Shown: one piece after another, positions 60,001 through 64,000 of the stretch
How positions within the stretch are numbered: the first letter of the stretch is position 1
Layout: each line of letters starts with the position of its first letter
Source: Tachypleus tridentatus
Lineage: Eukaryota; Arthropoda; Merostomata; Xiphosura; Limulidae
Direction: 5' to 3'
NCBI RefSeq assembly: GCF_004210375.1
Contig: NC_134834.1
Span: 40,266,264-40,330,263, forward strand
Length of the DNA stretch: 64,000 nt
Notes under the pieces: generated by a model
The model's input: the letters and a program-made list of their open reading frames with translations, nothing else
The model's database searches: none
What the model was told of the DNA's origin: nothing
Position numbers and translations under genes: made by a program

Positions 60001-61205
60001 CAAATGGAGACTGTCACTGATCTCAAGCATGAGGTAAACAAACATGTACTAAATGACAGAAAATTGTCTAAATCTACAGCATCAAGAGTACTTAATGGGA
60101 ATGGAATAATTGGTTGTGCAACAGTTAAAAAATCTTTACTTCATTCTCCAAACATTGTCGAGAAGCTGAAATTTGTTTAAAAGTACAACAAACTGAATTG
60201 TTGATTATTGGAAAAGGCTGCTATTGAAGGATGAGTCCAGGTTTGAAATATTTGGTTCAAAGCGTAGGTTTTACGTCCGGTGAAAGAAAGATGAAAGATA
60301 CTATAAAATACATTTTAAATAGAAACTTTTAAAACAAACTTACTCGTCTTACATATTTACATCTAGTTACATATAAATCTATTGTTATACTTATATTTTA
60401 AATTAAAACTGTTCATGCTTGTTCACTACTAAACATTTCGCTTCTAGGGTGTTTTTCAACCTGTTCCAGCTATATATAACTGACTCCTTATGGCTCGACA
60501 ACTATTCGAGGCAGCGGCTGGGCTACAGGCTTATGATCCAGCAAATAAACTCCGTTTTCTTCGTGGGATTTTTTACACTCTGAATCATTTTTTTTAAATA
60601 TCAGATCTTTAATCATTTTTAAATAAGATTTTTTACAAGGTAAGATACTTTATTTCTTTTTGAAGGAATGTTTTTTAATAAACGAACATTGTTTGTTTAA
60701 AATTAAGCACAAAGCTGCACAATGGGAAAGCTATTCTCTGTTCACCATTGGTATCGAAACTCAGTCTTTAGCAGTGGGAGTCCGCAGACATATCGCTGTG
60801 CCACTGGAAGGCTATTGAAAACATATTTACTAATATTATCTAATATTTTACCAAATGAAGTGTTTGTCTATAAATGTGTGTGTTTTTTTCTTATAGCAAA
60901 GCCACATCGGGCTATCTGCTGAGTCTATAAGTGAACTAATACTGATGAAATATCTTTATTTTATAATATTAAATGAGAGGAAGAAAATGATATGAAATTA
61001 TCTGGTAACGAAAAGACCGGTGACAAGCTGACCGAGAGCAAAATGTCCGAAAACTAAGTTTTCCGTAATTAACTAACTGGCCACCTTTATAGAGACTCTA
61101 TTTACCAATTCTTCCAACGAGCTGCATCACTGTATCTCCACCATCCATTACCCATCGGAGTTCAAATCCCAGACTATCTTGTAGGATCTCACAGTTTAAT
61201 TTATT
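37207..61205 (-). CDS. Skeletor-like protein (DOMON plus cupredoxin-like domains), 3' part, nine exons
   Basis: Skeletor/Knickkopf-type proteins are DM13/DOMON proteins of arthropods, tied to the spindle matrix or to cuticle chitin organisation. In coding order the exons are 61106-61205, 58285-58424, 55883-56009, 53930-54043, 52946-53197, 51323-51516, 50185-50242, 45365-45534 and 37207-39021. Every junction is in phase, giving 989 residues. About residues 1-165 form the DOMON domain (GDGEYMAFGLS, WAIGP, GEVSYHKLHTDG). About 215-400 form a plastocyanin-like domain (GWGIAWYINGL, RHHPLYIT at 286, CYTHRYLGW at 386). The remainder is a disordered, Ser/Gln/Asp-rich tail without a membrane segment. 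Of the cupredoxin ligand set, the His pair (287/288), Cys386 and His389 are visible; Leu392 sits where a Met ligand would be. Missing 5' exons should encode DM13 domains. An AATAAA lies 20 bases past the stop (37182-37187). Confidence 0.9.
39257..39523 (+). mobile_element. tRNA-derived SINE, type A
   Basis: GGCATGGCCAGGTGGTTAAA to GATAGCCCTCGAATAGCTTT, with a short A-rich tail. Lies in the last Skeletor-like intron, antisense to the gene. Confidence 0.92.
39524..40393. other. Skeletor-like intron, no feature recognised
   Basis: AT-rich sequence between the SINE and the Tigger-like element. Confidence 0.4.
40394..41637. mobile_element. Tigger/pogo-like DNA transposon, 1244 bp, non-autonomous
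   Basis: Ends CAGTGGTACCTCGGTTCTCG (left) and CGAGAACCGAGGCACCACTG (right) are inverted repeats, each flanked by a TA dinucleotide (40392-40393 and 41638-41639), the target duplication of Tc1/mariner/pogo elements. A second inverted block (TTCGAAAACTAAAT / ACCGAATTGTTCGAAAA) follows inside each end. It carries only an N-terminal transposase fragment. Confidence 0.9.
40712..41348 (-). pseudogene. Tigger-type transposase, N-terminal DNA-binding part, frameshifted
   Basis: ATG at 41348 starts MGSKKDNESSKPKRKVV. One surplus A in an A-run near 41270 shifts the frame; in the next frame it continues KYESGVCVSDLATQFGMAKS, a Psq/CENP-B-type helix-turn-helix, then the second (Tc5-type) HTH with GTSADTSDAFKASRGWFEKF. 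The DDE catalytic domain is absent, so the copy could only move by using another element's transposase. The last ~60 residues are polar (RQKIKRTPEGEL). Confidence 0.85.
41640..43400. repeat. 44-bp minisatellite with a homogenised core
   Basis: Core 41776-42232: about ten near-identical units of TATACGTTTCTTTCTGTGTA plus CGCCAATATGTATAGTTTTGTATC. On both sides, to about 43400, are strongly diverged units of the same type (GCCAATATGTATGTTTTGGT, AGCTATCGTTTCTCTG). A classic picture of a fresh expansion inside an old array. Confidence 0.93.
42566..42640 (+). mobile_element. 5'-truncated hammerhead-like mini-element
   Basis: CTTCGAAACGTTGTTCGCTC to AACCAGCCGTTTTGCATAT match the 3' two thirds of the 34096 element; the CTGACGA part is missing. 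Lies inside the 44-bp repeat region. Confidence 0.7.
43401..45364. other. Skeletor-like intron, no feature recognised
   Basis: Contains open frames such as 43712-43987 without splice or domain support. Nothing else was identified. Confidence 0.4.
45365..45534 (-). CDS. Skeletor-like exon: cupredoxin-like, before the Cys-His strand
   Basis: It encodes GRLCEWKIP, then LKLDCAQGEPAVLKWTPN and ends TPDLVYYQ, a strongly conserved Skeletor/Knickkopf block. Donor GTAAAA. The next exon continues CYTHRYLGW. Confidence 0.94.
45535..46653. other. Skeletor-like intron, no feature recognised
   Basis: AT-rich; only short AT and AC dinucleotide runs near 45791 and 46377. Confidence 0.4.
46654..46917 (-). 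mobile_element. tRNA-derived SINE, type A
   Basis: TTTCGCGCAAAGCTACACGA to CCACCTGGACATGCCGGGCC, same strand as the Skeletor-like gene. Confidence 0.92.
46918..50184. other. Skeletor-like intron
   Basis: 48920-49170 contains three or four diverged ~65-bp repeats around GCCTGGGAAGTGTGACACTT and TTGTTGTATAC. No exon, RNA gene or intact element was recognised elsewhere. Confidence 0.4.
50185..50242 (-). CDS. Skeletor-like small basic exon
   Basis: A 58-base exon encoding REKVFAGVKRSRSGPSPTA plus one base; acceptor TTTAAAG, donor GTAAAT. The VFAGV block fits the segment after the His strand in the family; the following basic Ser/Pro-rich stretch looks like a surface loop. Confidence 0.85.
50430..50525. 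repeat. 12-bp tandem repeat
   Basis: About eight copies of AGAATCACATAT and single-base variants, which explains the open frames seen here on both strands (SHIESHVQSHLESH and its complement). Confidence 0.85.
50783..50990 (+). mobile_element. Diverged SINE, type A
   Basis: ACTCGCAATCTGAGGGTTAG, AAATAGTAGCCCAAGAGTTG and CTCGCGTAGCTTTGCGTAAA. Part of the middle is deleted after GAGTTG. Confidence 0.8.
51323..51516 (-). CDS. Skeletor-like exon: cupredoxin-like core
   Basis: Acceptor TATTGTAG, donor GTGAGT. It encodes QVGWGIAWYINGLIIPEITV, a Tyr-Thr-Phe-rich strand and RHHPLYITESPEGGFEYKT, the His-containing strand of the plastocyanin-like fold in Skeletor and Knickkopf. Confidence 0.95.
51517..52945. 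other. Skeletor-like intron with ~100-bp repeats
   Basis: 52320-52540 holds three diverged copies of a block with ACAGTGGAACATGAC, CGATAGGCC / CGACGGGCC and CATGACGGAT(C/T)TT. Otherwise nothing is recognised. Confidence 0.5.
52946..53197 (-). CDS. Skeletor-like exon: linker and start of cupredoxin-like domain
   Basis: Acceptor TTCTAG. It starts GNMFIDFARAPKWNCPVP, runs through a polar, Ser/Glu-rich linker and ends IGPTGGKKGYQGIT plus one base. The donor must be GTTCTG, which lacks the usual +3 purine and +5 G, but it is the only join that gives GITGQVGWGIAW in phase with the next exon. Confidence 0.85.
53198..53929. other. Skeletor-like intron with faint repeats
   Basis: 53560-53730 contains three diverged copies of TTATTTCAC...GTTCCACAAAGCTTA. 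No exon was found. Confidence 0.4.
53930..54043 (-). CDS. Skeletor-like exon: end of DOMON
   Basis: Acceptor TTTTCAG, donor GTAGGT. It encodes DKEYDQNIYSDGPQAVLWAI followed by a GEVSYHKLHTD block, with split codons at both ends that match the neighbouring exons. Confidence 0.92.
54199..54308 (-). mobile_element. tRNA-derived SINE, type B, with attached flank
   Basis: TTTAGCACAAAGCTACACAA to CCTCTGTGCCACTGGATAAC is a full type B SINE. The next ~95 bases (54309-54402) are the reverse complement of 21875-21966, the sequence directly upstream of the SINE head at 21967. Confidence 0.85.
54420..55882. repeat. Degenerate ~33-36-bp repeat carrying donor-like sites
   Basis: Units of the type AACTTACAAGTAACAGAAAT and GTGAAGCTCAAGG run through 54420-55180 and again through 55765-55882, up to the exon. 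On the gene's sense strand each reads TTACTTGTAAGTTT, like the true donor CTGCTTGTAAGTTT at 55882. Clear extra donor copies are at 55815 and 55781; the copy near 55848 has lost the GT. Confidence 0.7.
55883..56009 (-). CDS. Skeletor-like exon: DOMON, CPD-KYPGA block
   Basis: It opens CVGTHGSCPDQKYPGAKNSV and ends VTFRRPQAA plus one base. The donor is GTAAGTTT at 55882. The sequence past the donor contains a tandem array whose units repeat the donor context (see findings). In-frame read-through past the donor meets a stop after 12 codons. Confidence 0.92.
56375..56672 (+). mobile_element. tRNA-derived SINE, type A, inserted into an older SINE tail
   Basis: GGCCCGGCATGGCCAAGCGC to an A/C-rich tail. 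It is flanked by AGCTTTGCGGAA at 56363-56374 and 56673-56684, a 12-base target-site duplication made in the tail (GATAGCCCTCGTGTAGCTTT) of an older copy whose remnant starts at 56343. It contains a short internal duplication of TAGCCCAAG. Confidence 0.92.
56941..57222 (-). mobile_element. tRNA-derived SINE, type A
   Basis: Tail first: TTTTGCGCAAAGCTACTCGA to ACGCTTGGCCATGCCGGGCC, preceded by a GTTT-rich tail. Opposite orientation to the copy at 56375, ~270 bases away. Confidence 0.92.
57270..57355 (+). mobile_element. SINE fragment, type B-like
   Basis: TCAATCCCTGTGATGGACGC, ACAGTTAGCCTACTGAGCAA and CTTTGCGATAAACAAAT resemble a diverged B body. Confidence 0.5.
57356..58284. other. Skeletor-like intron, no feature recognised
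   Basis: Holds a 91-codon + strand frame (57688-57963) without recognisable domain or splice context; not called a gene. Confidence 0.4.
58285..58424 (-). CDS. Skeletor-like exon: DOMON core
   Basis: It encodes DGEYMAFGLSKDDSKTEM, then DVVVTWIDSDGQGHAEDYFL, the signature of the family's DOMON domain. The donor GTGAGT follows the codon for Gln in SKEQ; the next exon opens with Cys. Confidence 0.93.
58691..59023 (-). mobile_element. tRNA-derived SINE, type A, with internal duplication
   Basis: Flanked by the 12-base duplication GATTAAAGAAAG at 58679-58690 and 59024-59035. The segment GACCGT-ACATTATAACG plus the following ~40 bases occurs twice in tandem, which makes this copy longer than its relatives. 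Confidence 0.92.
59024..59821. other. Skeletor-like intron, no feature recognised
   Basis: Nothing beyond AT-rich sequence was seen. Confidence 0.35.
59822..60290 (+). pseudogene. Tc1-like transposase fragment
   Basis: Frames in succession read a Tc1-type HTH region (ECSYNTVKYTL, RKGRGRTPKLNDTD), then LSKSTASRVLNGNGI, and finally KDESRFEIFGSKRRFYVR, the block with the first catalytic Asp of Tc1 transposases. Several frameshifts and stops separate them, and the remainder of the catalytic domain is missing. Confidence 0.82.
60291..61105. other. Skeletor-like intron with two SINE pieces
   Basis: A type B SINE on the - strand at about 60690-60810 (AGCACAAAGCTGCACAATGG ... ATATCGCTGTGCCACTGG) and a type C tail at 60880-60930 (CAAAGCCACATCGGGCTATC). 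No exon is seen before 61106. Confidence 0.6.
61106..61205 (-). CDS. Skeletor-like exon: start of DOMON domain
   Basis: The acceptor (sense) is CTTCCAG and the donor is GTAAAT. It starts at phase 0 and encodes NKLNCEILQDSLGFELRW, matching the K-LNCE-L--L-F--RW opening of Skeletor DOMON domains. It ends with one base of a Gly codon. This is the most upstream exon found. Confidence 0.88.
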
Positions 61206-61369
61206 CTGGAAGTAAAAGTAAGTTGACATCAGTATATTCTTAGATCTTGTAGATTTACTTAAGGACTAAAAATGTTTTACTCTCTTCACATTTAAGATGT
61301 GCATATTTGGGCGAAGATTATTTTCAGGATTAGTAAAAGCTATGAAAGTAGTCTGATGGTTGATTAAAT

Positions 61370-61545
61370 CCCTTGTATAACTGTGAAAATTAGAGCTCAA
61401 ACGTGAAAATTATGAAAGTGGTATGACAACTGACTAAGTCTCACAGCTTTGAAAATTATGAAACAAAGGCTAATGGTTTACCAAATATCGTTCTGAATTG
61501 TGAAAATTATGAAAGTGGATTGATGGTTTACTAAATCTCAAGAAC
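61370..61545. repeat. ~60-bp degenerate tandem repeat
   Basis: Three to four copies of GTGAAAATTATGAAAGTGG followed by ATGGTTTACTAAATCTC, starting ~165 bases upstream (in gene sense) of the 61106-61205 exon. Confidence 0.8.
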
Positions 61546-61799
61546 TGAATGTGTATAATATGTTGACAGACGTTATAATATTTGATGCTGGCCGCTATCA
61601 AGGGTATACTTTCTTTTGTAAAGAAGATATTTATGTATACTCCATAAAATTTCAGTTATTTATATTTTGTTTAAATAAGGAACTTTTTAAATCTGTTAAA
61701 AAAGTATTAAAATTCATTAGACTTGTTTTTTTATCCTTCTGGTCATGATTGCAGATTCTAGTTGTTTTTATTTAGAGTCCTCCTTGACAATACATTGTA

Positions 61800-63105
61800 T
61801 CAGGTCATCCCTTAAGTAATGTCCGATTTTAAGTTCAGAAAAGAGAAAGGATTTCAAACGCTTTTAAAGTAATTTCATCAATAATGTATGTTCCATTATT
61901 ATCAATTATTTCCTGCCAACGATTCACAAGCTTCTGAATGACACTTCTATAAAATTCTTGGGGTTTGGAGGAAAAGAATGTAGAGATGGTAGTTTTGACA
62001 TCTTCATGTGTTTCAAGCTCTTTTCCATCAAGATAGTTCTGCAAACTTCGGAGTAGATGATAATCTTCATGTGTTTCAAGCTCTTTTCCATCAAGATAGT
62101 TCTGCAAACTTCGGAGTAGATGATAATCTTCATGTGTTTCAAGCTCTTTTCCATCAAGATAGTTCTGCAAACTTCGGAGTAGATGATAATCAGATGGGGC
62201 AAGGTTTGGAAAATAAGGACGACGTGGAAATATTTCCCAGTCTAGCTCTTGAATCTTTGCAGATATGATCCTTGCTGTATGGGGCCGTGTATTATTCTAG
62301 TGTAACACGACACCTTTACAGTTGATCAAAGCAGGCTTCTTTTCTTTCAGTGCAACATTCAACATTTGGGCTGTGCTTTAGCCAGTCAACATTTGGACTG
62401 TGCTTTAGCCAGTTTAACTGCACTGAGCTACTGTCTGCGACACTTAACATTTTTATAAAATATCCATTTTTCATCTCCAGTCACTAACCTGTCCAAAAAA
62501 GGTGAGTTACGTTCACGAGAGTGCAGAGAAGTGTAAATGTCTGCTTTTGCTCTAAGATTTGCTTCTGTCAAATCACGGGCGACCCATTTTCCAAGTTTTG
62601 ACACCCTTCCAAGCTGTTGCAGCTGAAAGTGAACTGTTGAATGGGTTGAATTAAGCTTCTGTGCTAGTTCTTCAACAGTTACAGCACAATCTTCATCAAG
62701 TGCAGCCAGCAGCAAGTCATTATTAAAGTCAACCGAACGACCTAAACGTAGCGCATCACTTAAGCTGTAGTCACCTGATCTGAACTTCTGAAACCACCTT
62801 CGACATTTTCTTTCACTGAATGACTCCGCACAATAAACACCTTAAATGTTTCGTGTAGTTTCTGTTGCACTATAACTCATAAAGCATTATGTGTCTAATG
62901 TTCTCCTCAAACACACCCTCTTCATAAAGGTTTATTTCATTAATGATCTGAAAAAGTGGAGTTCGGTTAGTTTCTTTTATTTGTTTGAACATTTTTTTAT
63001 ACATGTCCTAGTACATACTTTAGTCATTAAAGCCACATACAAAGACAGAAATGATTATGCATTTTCTGTATTAAATTTTCGGACATTACTAATGGGATGA
63101 CCTGA
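61800..63105 (-). mobile_element. mariner element, 1306 bp, both ends intact
   Basis: TCAGGTCATCCCTTAAGTAA at the left and ACTAATGGGATGACCTGA at the right are inverted repeats, and each is followed outward by TA (61798-61799 and 63106-63107). Length and ends fit a full-size mariner. The transposase inside is dead (see next entry). Inserted just upstream of the first visible Skeletor-like exon. Confidence 0.92.
61832..62880 (-). pseudogene. mariner transposase pseudogene with internal 63-bp triplication
   Basis: The - strand reads the HTH part (RRWFQKFRSGDYSLSDALRL, HSTVHFQLQQLG) and VTGDEKWIFYKNVK with the first catalytic Asp. A frameshifted stretch follows (stop in the block before NNTRPHTARI where the second Asp is expected), then LAPSDYHLLRSLQNYLDGK with the third Asp. 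From 62001 to 62189 a 63-bp block is present three times, repeating YHLLRSLQNYLDGKELETHE. The normal end follows (QEIIDNNGTYI). Stops and frameshifts make it non-functional. Confidence 0.88.
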
Positions 63106-64000
63106 TAGATTTCAAACGAGTTACAGATAGAATTTCAAGACTATGATGTATCTTTCCCTAAGAGGTCTTTTATAAATACCAGAATTTAACAGATACAGAT
63201 GTGTATTACAGCAAACAGTATCTACTTAAAATGTTGTTCATGTACAGTGTAAAGCTAGCGACATGGTGTAAAAGATCTAAGTTAGCGAGAAAAGAAATGT
63301 ATTGCATAAGCTTAACATTTAATAAAATTTGCTTGACATGTTGTCTTTTAATAAAAAAATATTAATGTTTATCGACAGAATAGATTCAATGGGGCTATAA
63401 GTAGGCAGCTAATACTAAAATTATCATAAGAGATTATCAACGTTAATGATAAATTATTTTACTATAGTATTCTATGGTAAGTAATAACTGCGCTATGCGT
63501 AATCATATAAATATCTGTTCAAATATTAAAGTATTTATTTTTTTTTGTATTTTCAGTCTGAACAGCTTCTTATTCTCAAACGAACTAAAAACGGATGGCA
63601 GATCCCTAGAGTTAAGGTATAACCATTTCTAATTGTAAACCATTCACTGTAGATGTCATATATGGTTAAATAAAATCAGTATGTTTGAGTTTCTCAAGAA
63701 ATTATTAGATGATTTGGTTTGTGAGCCTTTCTCTACTTTTTTGTTTTCCGTTAGGAACTTAAAAACCTTTGATTTCGAATTGTTATACTCTTTGTTTTAA
63801 ATTGTTTAATAATCTCTCTTTATGATAATTATTCTTTAGAAGGTTTTTAATTTTATTAACTTGCAGCCATAAATCTATCTGTGGCACCACTGCACCATTG
63901 AATGGTGAGAAGTTTGTCAACAGTTAAACGTTGTAGAATTTAAAAGTCGTTCTTTGAAATTACAAGTAAGCTTCACATTATCGTGTCGCAAATCAACGTC
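63106..64000. other. Right edge, one weak + strand exon candidate
   Basis: 63557-63616 is preceded by TTTTCAG, followed by GTATAA and open in phase 0 (SEQLLILKRTKNGWQIPRVK). It faintly resembles the branched-chain aminotransferase motif LLxxxW--xGW--P-I-P. The next AG on this strand does not continue it convincingly. No DM13 exon of the Skeletor-like gene was found here. Confidence 0.25.

Noticed and set aside
61924..62268. Overlapping open frames on both strands with threefold peptide repeats
   Set aside because: Side effect of the 63-bp triplication inside the dead mariner transposase; only the mariner frame is meaningful.

Overview
This is an AT-rich animal genomic window with short exons, long introns, many tandem arrays and many tRNA-derived SINEs. 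The SINE types, the gene structures and the gene content suggest a chelicerate, most likely a horseshoe crab. That assignment rests on recognition and was not checked by a search.

Two protein-coding genes are supported, arranged tail to tail. (1) The 3' half of a prominin (CD133-like) gene lies on the + strand. Nine exons from 1798 to 29864 join in phase and encode 228 residues: the end of the second extracellular coiled region, the last transmembrane helix and a short cytoplasmic tail. Its 5' part lies before the window. (2) The 3' part of a Skeletor-like (DOMON plus cupredoxin-like) gene lies on the - strand. Nine exons from 61205 down to 37207 join in phase and encode 989 residues. They carry the DOMON domain, a plastocyanin-like domain and a tail of about 590 low-complexity residues in one large last exon. 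The N-terminal DM13-type exons, if present, lie beyond 64000. About 7.3 kb (29865-37206) separates the two stop codons.

Most of the rest is repeats. The tandem arrays include a 20-bp unit repeated over 2.4 kb (18885-21300), a ~51-bp unit (2130-3675), a ~63-bp unit (23370-25530), an ~86-bp unit (27000-29200) and a 44-bp unit (41640-43400). Mobile elements include a Penelope-like GIY-YIG remnant at the left edge, a complete but dead mariner (61800-63105), a Tigger/pogo-like element with intact ends (40394-41637), a Tc1 fragment, a MITE, a large fold-back element, three tRNA-SINE types, and tiny ~90-100 bp insertions that carry a hammerhead-ribozyme-like core and have target-site duplications.

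The most unusual pattern is at two exon-intron junctions, 12477 in prominin and 55882 in the Skeletor-like gene. In each, the sequence just inside the intron is a tandem array whose units repeat the splice-donor context. In prominin three of the extra donors keep the reading frame and the frame stays open through all of them. No CRISPR array, rRNA or functional tRNA gene was seen.
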